From NCBI RefSeq assembly GCF_007677875.1, contig NZ_VEDO01000001.1, positions 186,001 to 250,000 of the forward strand: a stretch of DNA of 64,000 nt, read 5' to 3'. The notes below the pieces were generated by a model. That model was not told the origin of the DNA. It did not search any database and saw only the letters and a list, made by a program, of their open reading frames with translations. Source of the DNA: Variovorax boronicumulans (GTDB lineage: Bacteria > Pseudomonadota > Gammaproteobacteria > Burkholderiales > Burkholderiaceae_C). This document shows, piece by piece, positions 28,845 to 38,316 of this stretch (positions are counted from its first letter, which is position 1; every line of letters starts with the position of its first letter). The translations under genes and the position numbers were made by a program.

Positions 28845-30156
28845 CCTGATGGTCCTCGGGGCGATGCTGTTCATCGTCCCGATCGCCCTGGCCAATGCTT
28901 TTGCCGCCTACCTGCTGTGGGGGTGGACCGCGATGATCGTGATCCCGTACTACCTGTATGGCTTCATGGGGTCGCTGCGCTACAACTTTTTCTTCGCTGT
29001 CGTCGCCATCAGCCTGGCCCTCATTGGGCGCATCAAGGACAAAGGCCAGTTCAGCCTGAACAGCACCACGGTGTTGCTGATCCTCTTCAGCGTCCATGGC
29101 GGGGTGTGCATGGCCTTGGCCTATGGGGGCCTGCGAGACAACGTGAGCATCTACACGGACCTGCTCAAGTCCATGGCGTACTGCCTGATGATGGGCCTGT
29201 TCGTCACCTCGCGGCTGCGGTTGCACGCCATGATGCTCGTCATCGCATTGGGACTGGCATTCCACGGCGTGGTCGAGGGGCTGAAGGTGTTCGCCTCGGG
29301 TGGCGGTCACAAGATCATCGGCATTCCCGGCTCCAAGATGAGCGACAACAACCACTATGCTGCCGCCATGGTGATGGTGTTGCCGATCCTGCTGTACCTC
29401 TACCAGTACTCCAAGTTCAGGCTCGTGCGCTGGGGTCTCATGGGAGCGCTTGGACTGACGGTGTTCTCTGTGGTCGGCTCCAATTCCCGTGGAGGGTTTC
29501 TGGCGATGGTCGCCGTCGCCCTCGTGCTCCTCTTCAACAGCCGGCGAAAGTTCCTGTCGTTGGCGGTGGTGGCCATTGGCTTCGGGCTGGTGCTGACGCT
29601 GAGCCCCGACCGGTGGTTCGAGCGCATCGACACCATCGGCGATGCGGGCCGGGATGACTCTTTCATGGGGCGTGTGGAGGCCTGGAACGTCAGCACGGCC
29701 ATCGCGTTGGCCAATCCGCTGGTCGGGGGCGGATTCCACGCAGTCCAGGACCACGCGGTCTGGAACCTGTTCCGACCCCACGACGGCCTGCTGACCAGCC
29801 TCGTGCCGCCGGCCCAATCGATCGGGGCGCGGGCGGCGCACAGCAATTACTTCGAGGTCTTGGGCGACCTGGGCTTCGTCGGCCTGTTCCTGTATCTGGC
29901 CATCCTCATCAACGCGCTGATGACCGCCCGGACCGTTCGCCGCATTGCCAAGCAGCACGGCGACTCCCTCATGTGGGCGCGGGACATGGGCGATGCGCTT
30001 AGCCTGGCGATCGTGGCTTATGCGGTAGGGGGCGGTGGCGTGAGCCTTGCGTACTTCGAGACCTTCTACGTGCTCGCCATGTTGCTCGAGGTGCTCAAGC
30101 AGATCATCTTGGCACAGACCCAACCCCGGAAGCTGGCACCGCATGCTGTTGCTTGA
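28837..30156 (+). CDS. Exosortase A-associated O-antigen polymerase/ligase-like membrane protein (TIGR03097-like)
   Basis: A 439-residue polytopic protein of the putative O-glycosylation ligase family tied to exosortase A. About ten to twelve hydrophobic segments are visible, beginning with VLGAMLFIVPIALANAFAAYL. The Wzy_C-type loop includes SKMSDNNHYAAAMVMVLPIL, SNSRGGFLAMVAV and the conserved HSNYFEVLGDLGFVGLFLYL near the end. It may polymerise repeats or ligate glycan to protein; neither is proven. I use the ATG at 28837 rather than one 24 bases upstream, because it gives the family's short cytoplasmic start. Confidence 0.9.
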   Translation: MRDLMVLGAMLFIVPIALANAFAAYLLWGWTAMIVIPYYLYGFMGSLRYNFFFAVVAISLALIGRIKDKGQFSLNSTTVLLILFSVHGGVCMALAYGGLRDNVSIYTDLLKSMAYCLMMGLFVTSRLRLHAMMLVIALGLAFHGVVEGLKVFASGGGHKIIGIPGSKMSDNNHYAAAMVMVLPILLYLYQYSKFRLVRWGLMGALGLTVFSVVGSNSRGGFLAMVAVALVLLFNSRRKFLSLAVVAIGFGLVLTLSPDRWFERIDTIGDAGRDDSFMGRVEAWNVSTAIALANPLVGGGFHAVQDHAVWNLFRPHDGLLTSLVPPAQSIGARAAHSNYFEVLGDLGFVGLFLYLAILINALMTARTVRRIAKQHGDSLMWARDMGDALSLAIVAYAVGGGGVSLAYFETFYVLAMLLEVLKQIILAQTQPRKLAPHAVA

Positions 30157-32359
30157 CACCACGCTGAAGCTGCTCGCGCGCGACAAGCTGTCCGTGCTGC
30201 TGTTCCATGCCGTGCCAGCCGAGTCACCCACGCTGGTGAACGACGTGACGCTCGCAACGTTCGAGCGCACCATCGACTTCGTCGGCGAGCGGTTCACCGT
30301 GATTCCGTTGTCGGACGCGGTCGAGTGCCTCCAGCGCGGCAAGCTTCCACCGCGCGCAGCCTGCATCACATTCGACGACGGTTACGACAACTGGCTGGAT
30401 GGACCGGCGGCGGTGCTGGAGCGACGCAACATGCATGCGACGTTCTTCATCACGACCGGCCAGTTCGACGGCGATCGCATGTGGCACGAGCGCCTGACGC
30501 AGGCTATTGCACGCTTGCCCGACCAGGAGTTTGACCTGCCTGGCCTCGGCGTACCCCGGTTGCCCATGGGGACGGTCGAGGAGCGTCGGCGCGTGCTTTT
30601 GCTTCTCGAGCAGTTGCTGAAGTACCAACGGCTCGCGGTGCGCGAGGAGTTGCTGGCAGCGCTGGAACGCCGTGCGGGCGTATCGCCGGCCGCGCTGCCA
30701 CGCATGACACAGTCGCAGCTGCGCCAGCTTCACGCCAAGGGTTTTGCGATCGGCGCGCACACGGTGGCGCATCCGATCCTGTCCCTGTGCGAGCCCGCGC
30801 TCGCACAACGGGAGATCGGCATCGGGCGCGAGATGCTGCAAGGCATCATCGGTGCCCCGGTCACCGCCTTTGCGTACCCGAACGGGCGGCCGATGAGCGA
30901 CTTTGGGCCGGAGCATGTCACGATGGTGCAGCGTGCCGGCTACACGCACGCCGTCACCACGCAATGGGGCGCTGCGACCGTGCGCACACCGGTGTTCGAG
31001 ATTCCACGCTTCACGCCCTGGGGCCCGTCCGAGGCGCGCATGGGCTTGCAACTCACACGCAACCTGGTGACGCGGCCGCGGTTGACGGGACTGACGCGGC
31101 CTTTGGCTGCGGCCTCTCCGGAGGCCGGCGCTCAGACCGAGCCCGCGCGTCGACCCGTTGTGGCGTTCGTCGAGAACGGTGCCGGCTTCGGCGGGGCCAT
31201 CGTGGCCCTGCAGACCCTCATCGAGGGGCTGGCCCAGCAAGGTGGAACCTACCACGTGGTGGCGAACATGCCCGTCGGGCAGTTTGGTGCGATGCCGGGT
31301 GTGCGCTCTTTCCACGTCATCCGCGATCGTGTGGTCGATTTCCGGGCGGTGGCCCAGTCCCTGCGAGGCCGACTCGGCACCGGGTTGCTGAGCAAGTCCT
31401 TGCTGTTCTTGATCGGACGGATGGACGACGTGGTGAACCGTTTGCCCTACTTGTTGCGCCTGTGCCTGCACCTGTGGCGCCTGCAGCCGGACATCGTGCA
31501 TGGCAACAACGAACCCACCTCGAACCGCGAGGCCATGCTCGCCGCCAAGCTGCTGAGATTGCCTTACGTGCAGCACGTGCGCGGAGCACTTGGCGTCAGC
31601 CGGAATGCACCATGGATGCTGGCCGGCCCGCGGGTCTTCGTTCCAGTGTCGCGCTGGCTCGCCGGTGATCTGCTGGCCTGCGGCGTCCCGGGGGAACGCG
31701 TGCGTCAGGTCTACGACGCCATCGAGCTGGACGAAGCGCCGCCACCGGCGCCGCGGCCAGACCTGCGACGCGAACTCGGACTCGCACCCGACGTGGTGCT
31801 CGTCGCGCTCGTCGGCATGCTCGTGCGCTGGAAGGGCCAGGACCTGTTCCTCGAGGCGATCGCCCGCATGGGTCCGGCGCAGCAGAAGCTGGCATTCCTG
31901 CTGATTGGCGGCACGCCGGAGCGTGGCGATCCCGCCTACGCCCAGGCGCTGCAAGCCAAGGCGGCTGCACTGGCGGGCACAGCCCAGGTGCACCTGCTGG
32001 GGCGTCGCGACGATGTCGCCGAGCTGCTCCCGCAGATCCAGGTGGCGGTGTCCGCGTCAACGGAGCCCGAGCCCTTGGGGCTCGTGATGCTGGAAGCGAT
32101 CGCGCACGGATGTGTCTTCGTCGGACCGGCCTTTGGCGCCGCTCCCGAAGTGATCCGGGACGGCCACAACGGCTACCTCTTCACGCCCGGATCGCCGGCG
32201 GCGCTCGCCGACAAGCTCGAGGCGGCGCTGCGTTCGCTGGCGCTCGTCGACGACGCGTCCCGGCGCGAAGCCAGGGCCTATGTGACGGAGGGCTTCTCCG
32301 GTCCGCGTTGTGCCCACGACATTCTGGACGTGCATCGAAGTTTGTTGCCTCATGTCTGA
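30143..32359 (+). CDS. Polysaccharide deacetylase-glycosyltransferase family 4 fusion
   Basis: A 738-residue two-domain protein. Residues 1 to about 315 are a NodB-like deacetylase: VLLFHAVPAE, the metal Asp pair in ITFDDGYDNW (about residues 74-83), ATFFITTGQF, the His pair GAHTVAHP (about 203-210), and FAYPNGRPMSDF. After a Pro/Ala linker, residues about 335-738 are a GT4 enzyme: FVENGAGFGGAIVALQTL, HGNNEPTSNREAML, GMLVRWKGQDLFLEAI, and the E-x7-E segment STEPEPLGLVMLEAIAHG. Both halves keep key residues, so one protein may both deacetylate and extend. ATG overlaps the previous stop by 14 bp. No frameshift or internal stop is needed. Confidence 0.85.
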   Translation: MLLLDTTLKLLARDKLSVLLFHAVPAESPTLVNDVTLATFERTIDFVGERFTVIPLSDAVECLQRGKLPPRAACITFDDGYDNWLDGPAAVLERRNMHATFFITTGQFDGDRMWHERLTQAIARLPDQEFDLPGLGVPRLPMGTVEERRRVLLLLEQLLKYQRLAVREELLAALERRAGVSPAALPRMTQSQLRQLHAKGFAIGAHTVAHPILSLCEPALAQREIGIGREMLQGIIGAPVTAFAYPNGRPMSDFGPEHVTMVQRAGYTHAVTTQWGAATVRTPVFEIPRFTPWGPSEARMGLQLTRNLVTRPRLTGLTRPLAAASPEAGAQTEPARRPVVAFVENGAGFGGAIVALQTLIEGLAQQGGTYHVVANMPVGQFGAMPGVRSFHVIRDRVVDFRAVAQSLRGRLGTGLLSKSLLFLIGRMDDVVNRLPYLLRLCLHLWRLQPDIVHGNNEPTSNREAMLAAKLLRLPYVQHVRGALGVSRNAPWMLAGPRVFVPVSRWLAGDLLACGVPGERVRQVYDAIELDEAPPPAPRPDLRRELGLAPDVVLVALVGMLVRWKGQDLFLEAIARMGPAQQKLAFLLIGGTPERGDPAYAQALQAKAAALAGTAQVHLLGRRDDVAELLPQIQVAVSASTEPEPLGLVMLEAIAHGCVFVGPAFGAAPEVIRDGHNGYLFTPGSPAALADKLEAALRSLALVDDASRREARAYVTEGFSGPRCAHDILDVHRSLLPHV

Positions 32360-33308
32360 GATCCCGGGTGCGGACCGCTGGGCCCTGGTCGTCTTCACGG
32401 CGCGCGAGACGCCCGAAACCTTGTGGGCGACCTTGCAGGCGGCGCAGGCTGCGATCCATGGGCGCAACTGCGTCGTGGACGTGCTCGTCAACGGCAACCC
32501 GGGTCTGGTCGAGCAGGTGCAGGAGCGGTTGCAGGGCGGGCCATGGAGGCAGCTGCGCCTTTGGTCGATTGCGGTAGGCGACAAGGCCAATGCATGGGAC
32601 CAGTACCTGCACGAGATCTGGTCTGGCGAAGCACTGGTGTTCTTCATCGACGGGTACGTCCGCCTCCAGCCCGATGCACTCGGCCTGCTCGGCCCCGCCG
32701 TGCTCCACGATGCCCACGCGCTGGGCGGCAGCGGCGTGCCCAGCGTCGGGCGGACGGCGGCTGCGTTGCGGGCCGAGATGCTGCGCGACGGCGGCTTCCA
32801 TGGCAACCTGTGCTGTCTCAAGGGCTCCACGATCCATCGCATGCGAGCGCGCCGCATCCGGTTGCCGCGCGGGCTGTACCGCGCGGACTCCCTGGTCGGC
32901 GGCCTGCTGTGCTTCAACCTCGATCCGGCTGCTTGCGCCTGGGACCCGGCCCGGATCCGCGTGCACGGGCAGGCGACCTGGCACGTGGATGAAAAGCACT
33001 GGTGGCGCCTGGAGGAGTGGCGCGCCAAGATCAAGCGCAGCCTGCGCCAGGCGCGTGGGCGCCTGGAGAACGAGGCGGTGAAGGACCACATGGCCCGGCG
33101 CCGGTTGGCGCCGGAAGCGTTGCCCGCAACTTCGCGGGCCTTGGTGCTAGGCTGGTACGCGGCCGCTGGCGCACGCGCGCTCGCCTTCACGTGGCGCCAT
33201 CCGCTCTCGCGCCTGGCGCTGCATGATCTGCGCTCGACCGCTGAACATGCGCCTGCCGACCTCCGGCCGCAACTGCAGTGGCAGAGCACCTCTGCAGAGC
33301 ATCCATGA
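32352..33308 (+). CDS. Glycosyltransferase family 2-like protein
   Basis: A 318-residue protein with a probable GT-A fold: WALVVFTARETPETLWATLQ at the start, VDVLVNGNPGLVEQV, then WDQYLHEIWSGEALVFFIDG. The place where GT2 enzymes have a metal-binding DxD reads FFIDGYVRLQPDAL, so a single Asp is present and the second acid is missing. The remainder (GGSGVPSVGRTAAALR, HGNLCCLKGSTIHRM) is unfamiliar. It overlaps the previous stop by 8 bp and the next start by 4 bp. Likely a sugar transferase or a degenerate relative; moderate certainty. Confidence 0.6.
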   Translation: MSEIPGADRWALVVFTARETPETLWATLQAAQAAIHGRNCVVDVLVNGNPGLVEQVQERLQGGPWRQLRLWSIAVGDKANAWDQYLHEIWSGEALVFFIDGYVRLQPDALGLLGPAVLHDAHALGGSGVPSVGRTAAALRAEMLRDGGFHGNLCCLKGSTIHRMRARRIRLPRGLYRADSLVGGLLCFNLDPAACAWDPARIRVHGQATWHVDEKHWWRLEEWRAKIKRSLRQARGRLENEAVKDHMARRRLAPEALPATSRALVLGWYAAAGARALAFTWRHPLSRLALHDLRSTAEHAPADLRPQLQWQSTSAEHP

Positions 33309-34477
33309 GTGCATCTCCCCACGGGCCGGCCCGCCCGCATGGCCGATTTCTGCTTGTGACGCCCGTCTCGCCGTTCACTGCCCAATCCGGCGCCGAACAA
33401 CGCAGCCGCCTGTTCCATCAAGCCTTGGCCGAACTGGGCACGGTCGATGTGGTCCAGATCCAGCAGGCGGCGCGTACCCAGGTGGTCGTCGACGATGGCC
33501 CCGCGGTCCGGCGTGTGATGGCCGATCTGCCGGGCGGGCCGTGGCAGATCTCGCGCTATGCCGCCAAGCCCGCAGTGACCAGACAGGTGGAACTGGCGCT
33601 GGGCCGTGGGTTGTCGTCCTACCGTGCCGTGGTGAGCCGCTACATCTGGCCGGCGTGCCAGCTCGCCGTGCCGCCGGACGTGCCGCAGATCGTCGACCTG
33701 GACGATTACCACACGCGCTATGGGCGCGAGGTGGCCTGGACACCTGCGCTGTGGCGTGAACGCCTGACCAAGGCAGTGGCACAGCGCGTCTCACGCCGGC
33801 AGCTCGCCCGCTTCACGGCGGCATTCGTGGTGTCTCGCAAGGACGAGGCCGAGCTGCCCCTGGCCCGTCACGCCTATTTGCCCAACGTACCGAATGGACT
33901 GCCCGCACTCGCAGCGACGCCGGGCGCTCCGGCGCCCGGGCGCAGGGTTCTGTTCGTCGGTGCCCTGTGGTACCGACCGAACGCCCACGGCGCGCAGTGG
34001 CTGCTCGACCAGGTCTGGCCTGCGGTGCGCGCGGCTGTGCCGGACGCCGAACTGCTGCTGGCAGGCGCAGCGCCGCCTGCCGTGCGTGCCCGCTGGGCCA
34101 GGCATCCCGGCGTGCAGGCACCCGGCTTCGTCGACGACCTGGCTGCGGCCTACGGCGAGGCCAGCCTCGTCGTGGCGCCGATCCACAGTGGAGGCGGCAC
34201 GAACATCAAGGTGCTGGAAGCGCTTGCCCACGGCCGCCCGTGCCTGGCCAGCGACTTCGTTCACGCGGCGTTGAAGCCGGACCTGGTCGAGGGCCGCGAC
34301 CTGTTGGTGGCGCGCGGCGCCGCTGCGTTCGCAGCCGCCATCGTCGATGTATTGCGCGATCCCGTCGCCTACCAGTCGATGGGCCAGGCCGGGCGCAGCA
34401 CGGTCGAGCGGTATTTTTCGCCGCAGCAGTTCCAGGCGACGGTGCAGCGTCTGGTCAGCGAGGTGTGCGCGGCATGA
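33305..34477 (+). CDS. Glycosyltransferase family 4/1
   Basis: A 390-residue GT-B glycosyltransferase. Visible: FLLVTPVSPFTAQSGAEQRS, VDLDDYHTRYGREV, VPNGLPAL, LFVGALWYRPNAHGAQWLLD and the C-terminal VVAPIHSGGGTNIKVLEALA. This resembles the stp1-like enzymes that strip or scan for a sugar nucleotide near the membrane. ATG overlaps the previous stop (ATGA), and its own stop overlaps the flippase ATG in the same way. Confidence 0.85.
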   Translation: MSASPHGPARPHGRFLLVTPVSPFTAQSGAEQRSRLFHQALAELGTVDVVQIQQAARTQVVVDDGPAVRRVMADLPGGPWQISRYAAKPAVTRQVELALGRGLSSYRAVVSRYIWPACQLAVPPDVPQIVDLDDYHTRYGREVAWTPALWRERLTKAVAQRVSRRQLARFTAAFVVSRKDEAELPLARHAYLPNVPNGLPALAATPGAPAPGRRVLFVGALWYRPNAHGAQWLLDQVWPAVRAAVPDAELLLAGAAPPAVRARWARHPGVQAPGFVDDLAAAYGEASLVVAPIHSGGGTNIKVLEALAHGRPCLASDFVHAALKPDLVEGRDLLVARGAAAFAAAIVDVLRDPVAYQSMGQAGRSTVERYFSPQQFQATVQRLVSEVCAA

Positions 34478-35955
34478 GCACCGCTCCGTTCAGTGCGAAG
34501 GCGACGCTGATTCGTGGTGCCGCGTGGACCGTGGCGACGCGCTGGTCCATCAAGGCGCTGGGATTCGTCAACACCATGGTGATGGCGCGCCTGCTGATGC
34601 CTTCGGAGTACGGCGTGGTGGCGATGGCCATGCTCGTGGTGGGCCTGATCCAGGCCTTCCTCGACCTGGGCGCCACCACCGCCTTGCTGCGCAAGGACGA
34701 GGTCACGCGGGACGAGATCGATTCGGTCTGGACCTTGCGTCTCTTGCAAAGCGTGGTGATCGGCTTGGTCCTCGTGGCTGTCTCGCCTCTGGCGGCCCGG
34801 TACTTTTCCGATGAACGCGTTCTGCATGTCCTGTGGGTGTTCGCGGCCTGCACCACCCTGGCGGGAGCGGGGAATATCGGCGTGACGCTGGCCCACAAGG
34901 CTTTCGACTTCTTCTTGGAGTTCCGCATCCAGGTGCTGGGCAAACTTGTCGGCATCGTCGTCACCATCGTTTCGGGCTATCTGCTGCGCGACTATCGCGC
35001 CCTGGTGCTGGGCGTGGCAAGTGGCTACATGAGCGGGCTGGTCTTCAGCTTCGCCATGCACCCGTACCGTCCACGCTGGAACACCAGCAAGATTGCAGAG
35101 ATCTGGGCCCTGACCAAGTGGCTGATGGCATCCGGCGTTGGTGGCTTCATTCTGCGCAAAGGCGACGAGCTGATCGCGGGCCGGGTCGGCACTTCCGCCC
35201 AGTTCGGCGTTTACAACGTGGGCTCCGATCTGGGACAGATGCCTGCCGGAGAAGTCGGGCCTGCCATCCTGAAGGCATTCCTGCCGATCCTTTCGGCGCT
35301 GCAAGGCACGGCTGAGCAAATCAATGCAGCGGTGATCAAGACCGTCTCGGCCGTCAACACGCTGACGCTCGCGATCGGACTCGGCTTTGCGGCGATCGCC
35401 ACGCCGGCGACCCTGGTGGTGCTCGGCAGTGGGTGGGTCGATGCCGTGCCCTACGTTGCAGCGTTCGCCGTGATCAGTGCCATCCAGGTCATGCTCAATC
35501 CGCTGTCGACCCTGCTGGTGCTGCGCGGGCACACCAAGGTGCAGAGTCACATCGTCTGGCTGGAGTTCGCAGGTTTCGTGCTGGCTGCTGCGCTCCTGGT
35601 GCCGTCCATGTCGCTGATGGGATTGGTGTGGGCGCGCGGCGTGGGTCTGTTGGTGGGCGGCACTGCCTGCATGTTCTTCACGCGTCGGTACTGCGGACTG
35701 AGGATCTGGCCGACGCTGGCGGCCATCGCTCGCCCCTTGCTCGGCGCGTTGCTGATGTTCTGGATCGTCCAGCTGTGCATCGGCACGGTCGCTGCGCCGT
35801 GGGCAAAACTGGCCGTGGGCATCTGCAGCGGTGCGGTGTTCTACACCGCCTGGTGCGTGTCGTCGTGGTGGTTGGTGGGCCGTCCCGAAGGCCTGGAGTC
35901 GACGGTCTGGGACGCCGTGGGCGCCCGTTACCGCGCCTGGCGCCTCTCGCGCTGA
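34474..35955 (+). CDS. Lipid-linked oligosaccharide flippase (Wzx/MOP family)
   Basis: A 493-residue MOP-superfamily transporter expected to flip the lipid-linked repeat across the inner membrane. Around twelve to fourteen hydrophobic helices; the N-terminal IRGAAWTVATRWSIKALGFV and ARLLMPSEYGVVAMAMLVVG are typical of the Wzx/WzxC group, with MASGVGGFILRKGDELIAGR in the middle. It is the last plus-strand gene of the operon and overlaps the convergent minus-strand gene by 28 bp. Confidence 0.9.
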   Translation: MSTAPFSAKATLIRGAAWTVATRWSIKALGFVNTMVMARLLMPSEYGVVAMAMLVVGLIQAFLDLGATTALLRKDEVTRDEIDSVWTLRLLQSVVIGLVLVAVSPLAARYFSDERVLHVLWVFAACTTLAGAGNIGVTLAHKAFDFFLEFRIQVLGKLVGIVVTIVSGYLLRDYRALVLGVASGYMSGLVFSFAMHPYRPRWNTSKIAEIWALTKWLMASGVGGFILRKGDELIAGRVGTSAQFGVYNVGSDLGQMPAGEVGPAILKAFLPILSALQGTAEQINAAVIKTVSAVNTLTLAIGLGFAAIATPATLVVLGSGWVDAVPYVAAFAVISAIQVMLNPLSTLLVLRGHTKVQSHIVWLEFAGFVLAAALLVPSMSLMGLVWARGVGLLVGGTACMFFTRRYCGLRIWPTLAAIARPLLGALLMFWIVQLCIGTVAAPWAKLAVGICSGAVFYTAWCVSSWWLVGRPEGLESTVWDAVGARYRAWRLSR

Positions 35956-36935
35956 AGGCGATCGAGAAGAGCCTTCACCTTGCCCGCGTAGCGGGCCGCC
36001 GGCATCTCCATGTTGGACTGGATCAGCATGAAGCCGCGGCGTCCCTGCTCCGTCAGGCATTGCGCGAGCAACGCATCGAGCGACGCCTCGTCGGCGTCGT
36101 ACAGGCGATAGACCCAATCCTCGGCACGGCCCGGCATGCGGCTGTATCCGCGGTAGTCCTGCAGCTGCCTTGCCGCGTATCCGAGCAAGGCATATTCGGA
36201 GGGAAACGCCATCTCGGCGAATCGGCCTTCCCAGCCCCGCGGGTTGTGGCGCGCCAGGGTTTCGACCAGCGCCTGCGCCGTGGAGCGCAGAAAGCGCGGT
36301 GCCTGGTGGATGTAGTTGAACAGCGGACGCACCTCCAGCAATGGCGTGCGCAGCATCAGGTACGTGCAGATGTCGTAGGCATGGTCTTCCAGCGTGCGCG
36401 CCGGTGTCTCCAGCATCCGCAGCGCCTGGCCGTCGAAGAAATCTTGCGTCTGGGTCGGCCGGCACAGCACGATGTCCGAATCCATGAAGACCGCTGCCTC
36501 GCAGGGGCAGTCCTTCAGGAAATGGATTTTGAGCAGCTGCTGCAGTCGCCAGCCGTTCAGGGGATCGGGCAACATGTTGGTGCGCCATGCGATCCGCTGC
36601 ATCAGCCGGCCGCGCCAGCTTTTGCGGATTTGGCGGCGGCGTTCGAGGGCTGCCGGCAACAGCTCCGCCGAGGTCACCAGATGCACGCCTGGTTCGTGCC
36701 CGACGCGCTCTCGGAACACGGCGAGATCCTCCGTGTCGATGAGCACATGGTGCGGCGTGCCGGGCGAAAACATCCTCAGGGAATGCCGGAGCAACTCGAA
36801 CCGTTCCAGGTCGCCGCGGTGCGATGGCGTGATGTAGCAAAGGCGCGGCTGCGCCGTGGGTGGCGGCGTCGGGTGGAGATCCATGGGCATGGCTGTTGAT
36901 GGATGCACGCGTTCGGGCGAGGCCGCAGAAGTCAT
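35928..36935 (-). CDS. DUF6492-type glycosyltransferase-like protein
   Basis: About 335 residues from the ATG at 36935; starts at 37034 (TTG), 36890 or 36884 are also possible and no ribosome site decides. The body starts with RLCYITPSHRGDLERFELLR and contains AAVFMDSDIVLCRPTQ, a DSD motif like the DxD of GT-A sugar transferases, preceded by LQQLLKIHFLKDCPCE. I recall such proteins as the DUF6492 group in polysaccharide loci. No membrane segment. Convergent with the flippase gene, and first of the minus-strand block by position but last by transcription. Confidence 0.65.
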   Translation of the reverse strand: MTSAASPERVHPSTAMPMDLHPTPPPTAQPRLCYITPSHRGDLERFELLRHSLRMFSPGTPHHVLIDTEDLAVFRERVGHEPGVHLVTSAELLPAALERRRQIRKSWRGRLMQRIAWRTNMLPDPLNGWRLQQLLKIHFLKDCPCEAAVFMDSDIVLCRPTQTQDFFDGQALRMLETPARTLEDHAYDICTYLMLRTPLLEVRPLFNYIHQAPRFLRSTAQALVETLARHNPRGWEGRFAEMAFPSEYALLGYAARQLQDYRGYSRMPGRAEDWVYRLYDADEASLDALLAQCLTEQGRRGFMLIQSNMEMPAARYAGKVKALLDRLQRERRQAR

Positions 36936-37103
36936 GGCAGGACGCACGGTCGCGCCAGCGGCGCACCACGGCCGGTGGCGATGCGCGCGGTCGCCACCGG
37001 TGTGCGAACGCAGGCCTTCATGTCCCAGCGCCAAGGCATGGAAGAGCGTCGTACGGGCGCACAGGAAGGCGGCGTGCCCTGGCCGGCCATTTTCTCGGAC
37101 GGC

Positions 37104-38312
37104 TCATGGGTGCCGGTGTCCAGCCGCAGCCGACGGCAGCATAGGCTCGGCAATGCGCTGGAACTGCTGCGCGAGTCGCGGCAGGCTCAGGCTGTCACGC
37201 AGCGCATCCAGGTTCCGGCATTGGAGGGCGTAGCGCTTGCGTTCCGCCACGACGTCCAGGTCGCGCAAGGCAGCGATGGCAGCCGCCAGCGTGTCGAAGC
37301 TGAGCGCGACTGGAAGGCCTTGCTGCTGCCACTCGGAAATCTGCGCGCTCGTGCGTGCCACCATCGGCAAGCCCAGGTTCACGGCGTCGTAGACCACGCC
37401 GCTGGCCGCATGGCCGTAGTAATTGTCCTGGTGCCAGACGAACAGATAGTCCATGCGGCTCAGAAGGCCCACGAACTCACGCCTTGGGAGACCTTCCGCA
37501 GCCCGCGTGGCCAGACCCGACTGGTCCAGTGGCGCGCATTCCGGATGCAGCTTCCCTACGGCATGGAACGCGAATTGCCCAGGCCGCGCTGCATCCAGCG
37601 CCTGCTGGAGTTCCACGAACTGCGGAAAGCCCTTGGCCACGGTGGCCAGACCCGCAAATGCGATCTGGACGATCCCCGACAGTGGCGATGACTTCGCTGC
37701 CAGGCCTGACTCTTCGGGCAGCAGGGGATGTGGCAGGCAATGCAGGCTGCCTGCCATCCAGGGGTAGGCCTTGGACAACCCCTCGGCGATGCGCTGCTCC
37801 ATGACCAGCAACCTGCCGCCACGTCCGCAGAAACGCGGCAGCGCGCTGCCGAGATCGAACCATCGCCGCAGCGGCTGGCGCGAGCGCCACCCCGCCAGAT
37901 CGTTCGCATTTCCATGCAACATGGCCATGGAGCGTGCGGCCAGGCCACTCCAGGCCAACGCCGTGAACATGGTGGCCGTGCAGGAGCACATGACGATCAA
38001 GTCGGCCTGTCGCGTCGCGCTTGCGGGAAGGGCGCGCAGCTTGCGCCAGCTCTTCAGCACGTCGCCGGGGCCGGTGTCGCGGTCCTGATTCGCCTCCCAC
38101 GCCACGAAGTGCACGCCCTCGATCACATCTGCGGGCGCGATCTCACGCAGACGTTCAATCTGGGCTGCGCCGGCGACATAGGACACCAAGGCGTCCGGAT
38201 AGGCGGTCCTGACGATGCGCAAGGTGCCGAGATTGCCGGGCAGATGGGCAATCCCGTCCCAGGTCGGCTCCATCAAGGTGATGCGCCATGTTCGCGCTGC
38301 GGTCTGGTCCAT
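37104..38312 (-). CDS. GT-B-like protein of unknown specificity
   Basis: A 402-residue protein that I place loosely with GT-B glycosyltransferases such as heptosyltransferase relatives. It begins ITLMEPTWDGIAHLPGNLGT, with a Rossmann-like first half (DALVSYVAGAAQIERLREI), and its second half has IVQIAFAGLATVAKGFPQF, LSRMDYLFVWHQDNYYGHAA and SGVVYDAVNLGLPMVART, which matches the donor-site layout. A heptosyl transferase would fit the adjoining GDP-heptose genes, but this is inference. It lies 4 bp downstream of gmhB. Confidence 0.6.
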   Translation of the reverse strand: MDQTAARTWRITLMEPTWDGIAHLPGNLGTLRIVRTAYPDALVSYVAGAAQIERLREIAPADVIEGVHFVAWEANQDRDTGPGDVLKSWRKLRALPASATRQADLIVMCSCTATMFTALAWSGLAARSMAMLHGNANDLAGWRSRQPLRRWFDLGSALPRFCGRGGRLLVMEQRIAEGLSKAYPWMAGSLHCLPHPLLPEESGLAAKSSPLSGIVQIAFAGLATVAKGFPQFVELQQALDAARPGQFAFHAVGKLHPECAPLDQSGLATRAAEGLPRREFVGLLSRMDYLFVWHQDNYYGHAASGVVYDAVNLGLPMVARTSAQISEWQQQGLPVALSFDTLAAAIAALRDLDVVAERKRYALQCRNLDALRDSLSLPRLAQQFQRIAEPMLPSAAAGHRHP

Positions 38313-38316
38313 GGTG

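Noticed and set aside
32352-38312. The two or three weak transferase-like genes as pseudogenes
   Set aside because: All have intact frames, coupled spacing and structured hydrophobic patterns; they are divergent rather than broken.
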